NCBI RefSeq assembly: GCF_025145645.1
Contig: NZ_CP102252.1
Location: forward strand, 744,001 to 808,000
Direction: 5' to 3'
DNA length: 64,000 nt
DNA from: Alistipes senegalensis JC50
GTDB taxonomy: Bacteria > Bacteroidota > Bacteroidia > Bacteroidales > Rikenellaceae
A program made the translations under genes and the position numbers. The notes under the pieces were generated by a model. That model was not told where the DNA came from and made no database searches. It was given only the letters and a program-made list of their open reading frames with translations. Every line of letters begins with the position of its first letter. Position 1 is the stretch's first letter. Of this stretch, positions 32,137 through 41,164 are shown one piece after another.

Positions 32137-34293
32137 ATGAAAATGAAAAAACTTATCCTGATGATGGCTATTGCAGCTGCGGGAGCGGGCGGATGCGAAA
32201 AACGCCCGGAGCCCCTGAAGATCGACAATGCGCTGACGGCCGAAGAGATCGCCGCCGGACGCCTCACCCCCGAGGTGATGTGGAAGATGAGCCGCGCGGG
32301 CGGTTCGTCGCTCTCGCCCGACGGAAAGCGGCTCCTCTACCAGCAGACCGACTACAACATGGCCGAGAACCGCGGCGTGACGACGATCCGGGTCGAGGAG
32401 ATGGATTCGAAGGCCGTGACATGCCTGACGGACTTCACGTCGAATAATCTCTCGCCGCAATGGAGCGCCGACGGGCAGCACATCTACTTCCTTTCGGACC
32501 GCGGCGGTTCGATGCAGGTGTGGCGGATGAACGCCTCGGGCGGCGACGCGACGCAGATCACGGGCGACGGCGACTACGAGGGCGTTCCCGACGTGGAGGG
32601 CTTCGGCGTGAGCCCCGACGGGAAGCACATCTGGTGGGTGCAGACCGTGCGGACGGCCGACCGCCGCTCGTCGGACATCTACGAGGACATGGACAAGTCG
32701 AAAGCCCGCATCTACGACGACCTGATGGCCCGCCACTGGGACTACTGGGACGAGGGCGAATACCGCCACATCTTCGTCGGCGAGCTGGGCAAGGGGCTCG
32801 TGACGGGCGGCAAGGACATCATGCCCGACGCACAGTGGGACGCCCCGCTGGCCCCCTATTTCGACATGGCCGAAATAGCCTGGAGCAACGCCGGCGACAA
32901 GCTGGCCTACACCTGCAAACCGCTCACGGGCACCGAATACGCCGTATCGACCGATTCGGACATTTTCGTCTACGACCTCGCGTCGGGCGAAACGAAGAAC
33001 ATCTGCAAACCGCTTACGGGCAAATCCGAATGTCAGGGTGAAGCCAGCCTCGACCTGGCCGAGATGGTCGGCTACGACAAATATCCCGTCTGGTCGCCCG
33101 ACGATTCGAAGATCGCCTTCCTCTCGCAGCGCCGTCCGGGCAACGAGTCGGACAAGGCGCGGCTCTTCCTCTACGACTGCGCGTCGGGAGAGATGCAGGA
33201 CCTGACGGAAGATTTCGACTACAACGCCATGAACATCGTCTGGGAGGGCAACGACCGTCTCTGGTTCATCACCCCGATCGAGGCCACGCACCAGATCTGC
33301 CGCATCGAGCCGTCGGTCGGCGAAGTGGAGGTCGTCACCCGCGGCGACCACGACATCAACGCCTTCACGATGGCCTCGGGCCGGATCGCCGCCGAGATGT
33401 GCACGATCTCGATGGCCACGGAGTTCTTCGACGTGAACCCGGCGGACGGCACGCTGACGCAGGTGTCGGCCCTTAACAAACCCGTTTACGACAACATCCG
33501 GATGGGCGAGGTGCAGAAACGCTGGGTGAAGACCACCGACGGCCAACAGATGCTCGCGTGGGTCATCCTGCCGCCCGACTTCGACGCCTCGAAGAAATAC
33601 CCCGTGCTGCTCTACTGCCAGGGCGGTCCGCAGAGCGTCGTCTCGCAGTTCTGGAGCTACCGTTGGAACTTCCAGCTGATGGCCGCGCAGGGCTATGTCG
33701 TCGTGGCTCCCAACCGCCGCGGCCTGCCCTCGTTCGGACAGGAGTGGCTCGACCAGATCTCGGGCGACTACTCGGGACAGAACATCCGCGACTACCTCTC
33801 GGCCATCGACGACGTGGCCCGCGAACCGTGGGCCGACCGCGAACGCATGGGCTGCGTGGGGGCATCGTACGGCGGCTACTCGGTCTACTTCCTCGCCGGA
33901 TGTCACGAGAAGCGTTTCAAAGCCTTCATCGCCCACTGCGGCATCTTCGATTTCGACTCGATGTACGGCGAGACCGAAGAGCTGTTCTTCGTCAACAACG
34001 ACTTCGGAGGCCCCTACTGGGACGCGAAGAACGCCACGGCGCAGCGCTCCTACGCCAATTCGCCGCACAAGTTCGTGACGAAATGGGACACCCCGATCCT
34101 GATCTTCACCGGCGAGAAGGATTTCCGCATCCCCTACACCCAGTCGCTCGAAGCCTTCACGGCAGCCCGCATGCGGGGCATCCCGGCACGGCTCGTGGAG
34201 TTCGAGAACGAGGCGCATCAGGTCTTCAAACCCCAGAACTCGCTGGTCTGGAACCGCGAGTTCTTCGGCTGGCTCGACAAATACGTGAAATGA
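32137..34293 (+). CDS. S9 family prolyl oligopeptidase / dipeptidyl-peptidase, lipoprotein
   Basis: 718 residues from ATG 32137; earlier in-frame codons lack a signal. The signal ends AAAGAGGC (lipobox), so the enzyme is membrane-tethered. Residues about 50-440 are WD40/PD40-like propeller repeats (GSSLSPDGKRLLYQ, SADGQHIYFLSDRGG, GDKLAYTCKP). The C-terminal alpha/beta-hydrolase (about 460-718) has the triad: Ser577 in GASYGGY, Asp662 in GEKDFRIPY and His694 in ENEAHQVF. Cleaves peptides at the N-terminal side in the periplasm or at the surface, probably for amino-acid supply. DPP-type versus acylaminoacyl-peptidase specificity cannot be told. Confidence 0.92.
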   Translation: MKMKKLILMMAIAAAGAGGCEKRPEPLKIDNALTAEEIAAGRLTPEVMWKMSRAGGSSLSPDGKRLLYQQTDYNMAENRGVTTIRVEEMDSKAVTCLTDFTSNNLSPQWSADGQHIYFLSDRGGSMQVWRMNASGGDATQITGDGDYEGVPDVEGFGVSPDGKHIWWVQTVRTADRRSSDIYEDMDKSKARIYDDLMARHWDYWDEGEYRHIFVGELGKGLVTGGKDIMPDAQWDAPLAPYFDMAEIAWSNAGDKLAYTCKPLTGTEYAVSTDSDIFVYDLASGETKNICKPLTGKSECQGEASLDLAEMVGYDKYPVWSPDDSKIAFLSQRRPGNESDKARLFLYDCASGEMQDLTEDFDYNAMNIVWEGNDRLWFITPIEATHQICRIEPSVGEVEVVTRGDHDINAFTMASGRIAAEMCTISMATEFFDVNPADGTLTQVSALNKPVYDNIRMGEVQKRWVKTTDGQQMLAWVILPPDFDASKKYPVLLYCQGGPQSVVSQFWSYRWNFQLMAAQGYVVVAPNRRGLPSFGQEWLDQISGDYSGQNIRDYLSAIDDVAREPWADRERMGCVGASYGGYSVYFLAGCHEKRFKAFIAHCGIFDFDSMYGETEELFFVNNDFGGPYWDAKNATAQRSYANSPHKFVTKWDTPILIFTGEKDFRIPYTQSLEAFTAARMRGIPARLVEFENEAHQVFKPQNSLVWNREFFGWLDKYVK

Positions 34294-34314
34294 CAAGCCC
34301 GAACCCTGCAATTC

Positions 34315-34344
34315 AGGCCGTCCGACTCCCGGGCGGCCTTTTTT
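34315..34344 (+). terminator. Terminator after the S9 peptidase gene
   Basis: GGCCGTCC/GGGCGGCC stem-loop followed by TTTTTT, 23 bases after the stop codon. Confidence 0.85.
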
Positions 34345-34504
34345 GCGCGCCGGAGTCGGAGAGCCCCCGCACATACGCACGCCGCCCCGGCGGAACGGCT
34401 TTTCAGGGATACGATCCTTCCGGAAAAATTTCCGGAAACAGGGCTTTTCGTGATGAAAAACCGGGTGTTCATTGAATTTATTTCCACTAAACCGGGCGTG
34501 TACC

Positions 34505-34512
34505 TATTTTTG
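34505..34512 (+). promoter_or_regulatory. -7 promoter element of the surface operon
   Basis: TATTTTTG (TAnnTTTG) lies 28 bases before the ATG at 34541, with TTTC in the -33 place (20-bp spacer). No other promoter motif is seen within the seven-gene run. Confidence 0.6.
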
Positions 34513-34540
34513 CAGACATTCAGGTAAAAGAACTTACGCT

Positions 34541-36343
34541 ATGCGACGAATCTGGACAACCTTGCTTGCGCTGCCTCTGGTGTTCGCGTCATGCTCCGAG
34601 ACTCCCGCAGCAGACACGAAACCCGCAGCAGGTACCATCGAAGTTTCGATAGGCTCGGGCCCGAAGATCGGGATTCGGACCGGGGCGCAGACCCGCACCG
34701 AACTGGACGAAGACGGCGAATCGGTCCGGTGGGCCGACAACGACCGGATCGTGCTCTGGGCCGTCAACTCCCAGGCGCAGACGACGATCGACCGGCAGGT
34801 TTTCAAGCTCTGGCACTACAATGCGGAGTACAATACGGCCAAATTCACGGCCACCGTCCCGGAGATGCCGGAGGACACCTACGTCTACTATGCCGTATCG
34901 CCCGAACCCGTCTCGGCCGAGGGTCTGAAGGCCAGCTACCGGATTCCCGCCGAGCAGGACGGCACGTTCAGCGGCGACTGCGACATCATGGTCGCGGCCC
35001 CGGTCGAAGGCACGGCCCTGCAACAGGGCGACAACAGCGAGATGGTGAACCTCGAATTCGATCACAAGGTCCACGTGCTAATGATCCGCATTCCGTCGAA
35101 CGACCTCGGCGAAGAGATTTCGAAGATCACGCTGACCTTCCCCGAACCCGTCGCGGGCACCCTGACGGTGGACGCCGCCGATCCCGCCGCCGCACCGCAG
35201 CTGACCGACGGCAGCAACATCCTGACACTCAGCTTCGACACTCCGAAGAAGCCCGGCGATACGGTCTATGCCGTCATCGCGCCGGTGGAACTCACGTCGG
35301 AGCAGGAGGTGACCATCACGGCCACGGGCACCACCCGCGAATCGCGGCCGAAGACGTTCCCCGGGAAGCATTTCGCAGAGGGGCACACCACCCCGATCTC
35401 TTACAGCATTCCGCCCGTCGGCCCCACCACCCTGCGCGTCAGCCTGCCCGACACCGGCAAGAGCACCCTCGGTGAAAATATCACCAGCTTCACGCTGACC
35501 GCCGCCGAAGGTGTCGATCTGAGCGGGGGGGGGTCCAACGTGCTCACCTTCCCGGTGGAGACGGCCGGCAATTTCGACTTCGTGTTCGACGAATTTCCCG
35601 AAGCCCTCGCGGGTCAGTCCGTCGCCGTCAGCTACGAATCGGAAAACGCCCTGCTCAGCGGCGGTTCGTTCGTCATCCCGGAACTGATGGCAGGAGGCAC
35701 GAACACCATCGCAACCTTGAGCGTACCTTATCTGATGGAGGAGGATTTTAACAACATAACAGGCTACAGCGACCATGACAATGCTGAATACGGGACTACG
35801 ATTGACGGAACTACTACGGCCTCTGATCTTTCTCAATACGGGCTCATTGGCTGGACTGGAGCTCGCACCGGAGTTCAGGAAAAAGGTGAAGGAAATGAAG
35901 GATCAATTCGTGTCTGCTGCCGTTCGCAAAATGCCTTTGGCGTTTCCCGATACCACGGACGTTTGGATTCGGCTCCGCTCAATGGCATAAAACCAGACAA
36001 AACCCCTACGGTAAAAATATCATTCAACTATGGCGGTGGCCGTGGTGGTAACGATAGTTACAGTCCGATCGCCGCATACGGATATACAACTACGCAAGGC
36101 AAGATAGACAGCAAATCGGACAGTAAGCAAAATTGGTATATCAGTGGTGCCACGGTCTTCGACGACCTTCCGCTCGACTCAAATTTCAATTCTATACCGA
36201 AAGAAAAAACATACACTATCGAGAATTGCACCAATCTGCATCGTTTGTCCTGGGAGGTAAATTCTACAGGAAGTGCATGGGCTGCCAATGCCAATTCGTG
36301 GCTCTACCTCGACAATATCAAAGTATCCATCGCCAACGAATAA
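34541..36343 (+). CDS. Fimbrillin-like lipoprotein with C-terminal jelly-roll domain; contains a G9 tract
   Basis: 600 residues from ATG 34541. The signal ends ALPLVFASC (lipobox). The N-terminal part (about 30-270) has the Bacteroidales fimbrillin signature, with a TRTELDEDGESVRWADNDRI start and YVYYAVSPE. A middle Ig-like domain (about 290-400) and a C-terminal jelly-roll-like domain follow (about 410-600: MEEDFNNITGYS, SFNYGGGRGGND, SWLYLDNIKVSIANE). First gene of a seven-gene operon of surface proteins. Nine consecutive Gs at 35525-35533 encode GGG at about residue 329-331; gain or loss of one G would stop translation at 35749 or 35685 and remove the jelly-roll. GC drops sharply after 35.74 kb, so that domain may be a recent graft. 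Confidence 0.78.
   Translation: MRRIWTTLLALPLVFASCSETPAADTKPAAGTIEVSIGSGPKIGIRTGAQTRTELDEDGESVRWADNDRIVLWAVNSQAQTTIDRQVFKLWHYNAEYNTAKFTATVPEMPEDTYVYYAVSPEPVSAEGLKASYRIPAEQDGTFSGDCDIMVAAPVEGTALQQGDNSEMVNLEFDHKVHVLMIRIPSNDLGEEISKITLTFPEPVAGTLTVDAADPAAAPQLTDGSNILTLSFDTPKKPGDTVYAVIAPVELTSEQEVTITATGTTRESRPKTFPGKHFAEGHTTPISYSIPPVGPTTLRVSLPDTGKSTLGENITSFTLTAAEGVDLSGGGSNVLTFPVETAGNFDFVFDEFPEALAGQSVAVSYESENALLSGGSFVIPELMAGGTNTIATLSVPYLMEEDFNNITGYSDHDNAEYGTTIDGTTTASDLSQYGLIGWTGARTGVQEKGEGNEGSIRVCCRSQNAFGVSRYHGRLDSAPLNGIKPDKTPTVKISFNYGGGRGGNDSYSPIAAYGYTTTQGKIDSKSDSKQNWYISGATVFDDLPLDSNFNSIPKEKTYTIENCTNLHRLSWEVNSTGSAWAANANSWLYLDNIKVSIANE
35525..35533 (+). repeat. G9 homopolymer inside the fimbrillin-like gene
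   Basis: An uninterrupted run of nine Gs in coding DNA, in a length range prone to slippage. The annotated length is in frame (ON). Confidence 0.9.
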
Positions 36344-36348
36344 CCGCC

Positions 36349-37155
36349 ATGAAAAGACATCTTATCAGCATCCTTGCATCGGCGGCCGTCGCAGTCGCGG
36401 GATGTAACGAAACGAATGAAACGAACGCGGGGGGGGGTTGCGGCACGATCCGCATCGCCTGCCGAACCGATCTCTCGATCGACGCCGAGGCAAAAGCCTC
36501 CCCGAAGGCAACCCGCACCGAAATCACGGCCCCGGACGGCAGCGAATTCGCCCTGCGGATCACGGGCGCCGATTTCGACCGCTCGTGGGAGAGCGTCGCG
36601 GCTTTCGAGGCCGAAGAAAATGTCTTCGCCGAAGGCCCCTACAAAATCGCCGTCGAGCACGGCGATCCCGAAACCGAAGGACCCGACAAGCCCTATTTTT
36701 CCGGTTCGACCGACATCGACGTAGCGGCCCGCCGCGTCAACACCGCCCAAGTGACGGCCCATGTCGCCAAATCGCAGACCTTCGTCCGGATTACGGAGGC
36801 TTTCGCTAAATTCTACCACGATGCGGAGTTTACCGTGACGACCGGTTCGGGCAACGAATTCACGTTCCGTCCCGACGGAACCGGAGACCCGGAGCGCATC
36901 TGGGTGAAGACGGGCACGACGCTCACGGTCAGCGGCACGGCCCGCAGCCAAAGCCAGGACGGCGAGAAGGAAGGCCCCCTCTACACCTTCCCCGCCGAGA
37001 CGCTCGACGCCACCGTGGCGGCCACCTGCCACATCTTCACCTTCGACGCATCGAACGCCGGCAGCGCCTCGCTGAACATCGTCCTCGGCGAGGGCGAAGG
37101 CGAAACGCGGGTAATCCCCGTCGAACTGAACGAAGAGGCCATTCCAAGCAAATAA
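36349..37155 (+). CDS. DUF4493-like lipoprotein; contains a G9 tract next to the lipobox
   Basis: 268 residues, starting 5 bases after the previous stop. The signal ends AVAVAGC (Cys19). Nine consecutive Gs at 36429-36437 encode the GGG right after NETNETNA (residues 27-29), so a slip would cut the protein just after its lipid anchor (stops at 36807 or 36722 in the shifted frames). The remaining sequence (GTIRIACRTDLSIDAEAK, YKIAVEHGDPE, FSGSTDIDVAARR) fits the DUF4493 surface-protein family. Function unknown; probably a subunit of a surface assembly made with the neighbouring genes. Confidence 0.75.
   Translation: MKRHLISILASAAVAVAGCNETNETNAGGGCGTIRIACRTDLSIDAEAKASPKATRTEITAPDGSEFALRITGADFDRSWESVAAFEAEENVFAEGPYKIAVEHGDPETEGPDKPYFSGSTDIDVAARRVNTAQVTAHVAKSQTFVRITEAFAKFYHDAEFTVTTGSGNEFTFRPDGTGDPERIWVKTGTTLTVSGTARSQSQDGEKEGPLYTFPAETLDATVAATCHIFTFDASNAGSASLNIVLGEGEGETRVIPVELNEEAIPSK
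36429..36437 (+). repeat. G9 homopolymer inside the DUF4493-like gene
   Basis: Nine Gs, 80 bases into the gene; the present length keeps the frame open. Confidence 0.9.
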
Positions 37156-37168
37156 AAAACGACGAAAT

Positions 37169-38953
37169 ATGAAGACTTTTTCCATTATCCTGACGGCAGC
37201 CATCACGGCGATTCTCTTCGCGGCAGGCTGCGTGAACGAGGAACCGGCCTACAAGAACGAACCCGGCACCACCCCTGCACCGGAGGACGGCACGGGCTAT
37301 CTGTCGATGGCCGGCATGACGATGCGCGTCATCTACGACGACCAGACCGACACGCAGCCCGACGACACGTCAAGCGAAACGGTCAAGCCTCAGACGCGCG
37401 CCGAAGAGGCACAGCCCGATGTCGATGAATTCATCGTCGAGATCTTCGACGCCGAAGGCACGACGGTCTACAAGGACACGTATGCCAATCTGCGAACCAA
37501 AACGGCGGATACCGACGGCAAGATGGAGCTTCCGACGGGCAGTTACAAACTGGAGGTCCGTTCGGAGGAACCCTCCTCGAAACTCGCCGACTGGGACCAT
37601 CCGGTCTATTTCGCGGCACGCGATTTTGCGATCGAGAAAAACGAGGACACCGTCCTCGAAGAGATCGTCTGCACGCTGAGCAACATCAAGGTGACGCTCA
37701 CGTGCTCGAAAGACCTCGCGGACCAGTTCACCGCCGAAACGATCTCCACGATCTCGCTGGGCGAAACGCCGATGGTCTTTGTCAAGGGTGAGACGCGCGC
37801 GGCCTATTTCACCTCCCTCGCAGAGCTCAACACGCTCAAGTTCAACCTGACGGGAGCTTTCGCCGACACGCCCGAAACACCCCTTCAGTTCAACAAGGAG
37901 ATCCCCAACGTCAAGGCCGGACAGTGGCGCAAGATCACGCTCGTAATCACCTATGCCGACAAGGGCGGGATCAAATTCGACATCGACGTTAAGAATTTCA
38001 TAATGGACGAGGAGATTCGGATCGACGGCACGGCGAACGTCTGGGAACCGGTCTTCGAAGAGGGTCCCGACCCCTTGGCCCCGGCGATCGAATGGCCCGG
38101 GCACGACCTCACGGAACCGTTCCGGATCACCTCCTCGATGTTCGACGCCGACGGCAAGTGCACCGAGCCCTTCGCGCTGAATCTGACCGCCCCCAACGGC
38201 ATCGAATCGCTCGTGCTGACTTTCTCATCGACGAACTCCGCCTTCATGGACGCTCTCACGGAGATTCAGATTCCCCATTCGCTCGACCTCTGCGCCACCA
38301 CGCAGGGCCCCGCCTATGCGATTCTCTCGGGCTTCGGGCTTCCGCTGGGCGACAAGCTCCGCGGCGCGACCTCCAAACAGTTCGACATTGCGGGACAGAT
38401 TCCGATGCTCTACGCCGATCCCGGGTTCGAAGGCACCCACACCTTCGCCTGCACGCTGACCGACGCCAAGGGCCTCTCGACCTCGGCGGAGCTCCGCCTC
38501 GTGGTCAGCAAAGGCACGGCAAAGCCGACCGTCGCCTGGCCGGGGCACGACCTCACCCAGCGGCACGAGATCTTCGGCGGTGAAACGATCGACATCGACA
38601 TCACGGCCGAAGCGGGCATCCAATCGCTGGTCGTGGAGATCATCTCCGAAAAACTGACTCCCGAAGAGTTGCTGAGCGTAGGCATCCCCGCCGTATTCGA
38701 CCTCTGCAACGTTCCCGCCGCCGGAAGCAACAGCCCGGAGGAAGTCGCCGCCATCCTGAGCGGATTCGGGTTCCCGGTCAACGAAGAGGTTGCGGGCAAA
38801 ACCGTCTTGCCGACGATCTCCATCACGCCATTCGTTGCGCTGATGCAGCAGGTCGCCTCCGACTGTAACAACGACTTCAAACTCACAATTACGGACAAGG
38901 CGGGACAAACGACCATCGCGACCCTTCAACTCTACGTTCATCCCCTGCCCTAA
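37169..38953 (+). CDS. DUF4493-like lipoprotein with two repeated beta domains
   Basis: 594 residues. The signal ends AILFAAGC (lipobox). The N-terminal domain (about 40-290) contains the DUF4493 pattern DEFIVEIFDAEGTTVYKDTY, LPTGSYKLEVRSEEP, PVYFAARDFAIEKNE. Two related modules follow, each introduced by WPGHDLT (about 308 and 458: EWPGHDLTEPFRITSS, AWPGHDLTQRHEIFGG). They share IPHSLDLC/IPAVFDLC and AILSGFGLP/AILSGFGFP motifs, a clear internal duplication. Third gene of the surface operon, 13 bases after the preceding one. Function unknown. Confidence 0.75.
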   Translation: MKTFSIILTAAITAILFAAGCVNEEPAYKNEPGTTPAPEDGTGYLSMAGMTMRVIYDDQTDTQPDDTSSETVKPQTRAEEAQPDVDEFIVEIFDAEGTTVYKDTYANLRTKTADTDGKMELPTGSYKLEVRSEEPSSKLADWDHPVYFAARDFAIEKNEDTVLEEIVCTLSNIKVTLTCSKDLADQFTAETISTISLGETPMVFVKGETRAAYFTSLAELNTLKFNLTGAFADTPETPLQFNKEIPNVKAGQWRKITLVITYADKGGIKFDIDVKNFIMDEEIRIDGTANVWEPVFEEGPDPLAPAIEWPGHDLTEPFRITSSMFDADGKCTEPFALNLTAPNGIESLVLTFSSTNSAFMDALTEIQIPHSLDLCATTQGPAYAILSGFGLPLGDKLRGATSKQFDIAGQIPMLYADPGFEGTHTFACTLTDAKGLSTSAELRLVVSKGTAKPTVAWPGHDLTQRHEIFGGETIDIDITAEAGIQSLVVEIISEKLTPEELLSVGIPAVFDLCNVPAAGSNSPEEVAAILSGFGFPVNEEVAGKTVLPTISITPFVALMQQVASDCNNDFKLTITDKAGQTTIATLQLYVHPLP

Positions 38954-38965
38954 CCCGTCCGCACC

Positions 38966-41146
38966 ATGAAAAAGCATATCACACACGCCGCTCTGCTGCT
39001 CTGCACGGTCTTGACCGTCGCCGCATCCTGCTCCAAGGAGGCGACGGGCGAAAGCGGCGCAGCGGGCACGGGCGTACTCGAAATGAACATTTCGACCACC
39101 CGCGCCGAAGCCGACGCGGAATACGACCCGAAAGACCATCTGGTCGCACGCATCTACAATTCGCGCAACGAACTGATCCGCAAATACACCTCCGAAACCT
39201 TCGTGAAGCAACTGGAGCTCATCGCCGGGGAATACCGGATCGCCGTCGAAGCCGGGGAGGCTGTCCCCGCCTCGTTCACCAAACGCTTCTACAAAGGCGA
39301 AGAGACCTTCACCGTCACCCCCGGGGAAACGACCCAAGCCGACGTGAACTGCCGCATGCAGAACACCGCCGCCGAAGTGAAATTCGACGCCTCGGTCGCC
39401 ACGGCTTTCGGCACGAATTTCCGCTTCTGGATCGTCGCCGACGACGCTTTCGACGAGGAAAAAGCCGAGCAGGAGGCCGTCCCGGCGCTGAAATACACCT
39501 CCGACGCCACGGGTTACTTCACCCTGCCCGAAGGGGTGACGACTTTCGTCTGGCATTTCGAAGGCACCCACTCCGAACGCGGGCAGATCGTCATGGAGGG
39601 CCGGCAGGAGAACATCCAGGCCGGAGGCAAGTATGTCTTCACCTGCCTGTTCTCGAAGGACCTGCCGGGGTTCATCCAATGCGTCGTCATCAAGGTCAAC
39701 ACCAACCCCGACGAGCAGGACGACACGATCATTTTCAGTCCCGACCCCACCATCGAGGGCGACGGCTTCGACATCGCCCAGCCCCAGGGCTACATCCCCG
39801 AAGAAACCTGGACGCGAAGCTACAAACTCGCGGCTATGGCGCCCCTGAAAACCGCGGAACTCCGGTTCGGCGAACAGATCTACGACCTGATGATGAGCGA
39901 CGCTCCGGCCGAGGGAATCACCGTCGTCCGCGACAACGACCTCAGCCTGACGGTCACCCTTTCCAAAGCGTTCCTCGCAGGATGTCCCGCAGGCAGTCAC
40001 TCCGCCTCGTTCCGCATCGCCGACACGAAGGACGCCGAAGCCACCGTCGCCTCGGAACTCCGCGTGCAGGGAATCCTGCCGGTCGGAAAAGAGGATTACG
40101 ACCTCTGGGCCAACACGGTCACGCTGCGGGCCGTGGTCGTCGATCCGAACGTCTCGGCCGTCACCTTCGGGCTGAAAAACGGGGAATCGTGGCTGGAAAC
40201 GGAGGGAACGGCCGACGGAAACGGCTGTTACACCGCCACCTACCGACCCGAATGGACCGAATCGACGAACGAAGCCGGGCTGAAGGTCTACACACCGGAA
40301 CCCGGTAAAGAAGGCATCACCGCCGGCAACGATTATGAATTACGAAGCATGATCGGCGATCGAACCTATTCCGCATCGCTGACGACTCCCGCAGGCGACA
40401 CCATTTACAATGCCGGAATGGACTACTGGACGACTTATAATGTCACGGGAAGCTCGATCACAGGCGGAACCGTCCCGTATCCGAATGAGAACAGCAGCAC
40501 CGTGTTCTGGGTCGGCGGCAACAACAAGCAAACCAATACCCTCTGCACCGGAGTTAATGTCAATGACAACGATGACAGCGACAAGTGTGCACAACTGAAA
40601 CCCGATGAGAAATTCGGCATTTTTGCCGCCGGCAATCTCTTCACCGGAACATTCGACTGCGGAACCGGATTCACGGACACGTTCGGCTACGCCCGTTTCG
40701 GCGTGCAATACACGTTCACGGCCCGTCCCCGGGCCCTGCGGCTCCGCTACAAGGCAACCGTAACCAATATCACCAATACGGGCAACAGCGGTCTGACAAC
40801 GAACGACATCGACTCGGCACGCGTCTTCGTCTGCGTCATCGACTGGACCGGACGCCACGCCGTAAAATCGGGAGCATCGTCCGACGAATCCACATTTTGG
40901 GACCCGGAGACCAAGTCTCTCTTCAACGAAGGCCCGATCCTGGGCTATTCATCGAAAAAACTCGGGAAGTCAACGGAAGGTTGGGAGACGATGGAACTGC
41001 CGCTCCTCTGGTATGACAAGGACAAGGCCCCGACCGCAGGCAACTATTCACTGGTCATCTCCTGTGCTACGAGCTACAAGGGAGACTATGTGACGGGAAG
41101 TACATCCAATCTCCTCTGCGTGGAAAACTTCGAATGGGTCTATTAA
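38966..41146 (+). CDS. DUF4493-like lipoprotein with C-terminal PCMD domain
   Basis: 726 residues. The signal ends TVAASC (lipobox). The N-terminal 250 residues are DUF4493-like (DHLVARIYNSRNELIRKYTS, LIAGEYRIAVEAGEA, RFYKGEETFTVTPGE). The C-terminal ~260 residues form a PCMD (putative carbohydrate metabolism) domain: AGMDYWTTYNV, STVFWVGGNNK, GIFAAGNLFTGTF, FTARPRALRLRYKAT, NLLCVENFEWVY. The same C-terminal domain ends the last gene of the operon (42874-44553). The domain resembles carbohydrate-binding jelly-rolls, but activity is not established. Confidence 0.8.
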   Translation: MKKHITHAALLLCTVLTVAASCSKEATGESGAAGTGVLEMNISTTRAEADAEYDPKDHLVARIYNSRNELIRKYTSETFVKQLELIAGEYRIAVEAGEAVPASFTKRFYKGEETFTVTPGETTQADVNCRMQNTAAEVKFDASVATAFGTNFRFWIVADDAFDEEKAEQEAVPALKYTSDATGYFTLPEGVTTFVWHFEGTHSERGQIVMEGRQENIQAGGKYVFTCLFSKDLPGFIQCVVIKVNTNPDEQDDTIIFSPDPTIEGDGFDIAQPQGYIPEETWTRSYKLAAMAPLKTAELRFGEQIYDLMMSDAPAEGITVVRDNDLSLTVTLSKAFLAGCPAGSHSASFRIADTKDAEATVASELRVQGILPVGKEDYDLWANTVTLRAVVVDPNVSAVTFGLKNGESWLETEGTADGNGCYTATYRPEWTESTNEAGLKVYTPEPGKEGITAGNDYELRSMIGDRTYSASLTTPAGDTIYNAGMDYWTTYNVTGSSITGGTVPYPNENSSTVFWVGGNNKQTNTLCTGVNVNDNDDSDKCAQLKPDEKFGIFAAGNLFTGTFDCGTGFTDTFGYARFGVQYTFTARPRALRLRYKATVTNITNTGNSGLTTNDIDSARVFVCVIDWTGRHAVKSGASSDESTFWDPETKSLFNEGPILGYSSKKLGKSTEGWETMELPLLWYDKDKAPTAGNYSLVISCATSYKGDYVTGSTSNLLCVENFEWVY

Positions 41147-41164
41147 CCAAATAAACGCAATCCG

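Noticed and set aside
32134..34380. A 748-residue minus-strand frame opposite the S9 peptidase
   Set aside because: Shadow frame: no signal, no domain, and the opposite strand carries an intact Ser-Asp-His triad and propeller repeats.
38225..40000. A 591-residue minus-strand frame across two surface genes
   Set aside because: It spans the junction of two convincing lipoprotein genes on the other strand and has no recognisable motif.
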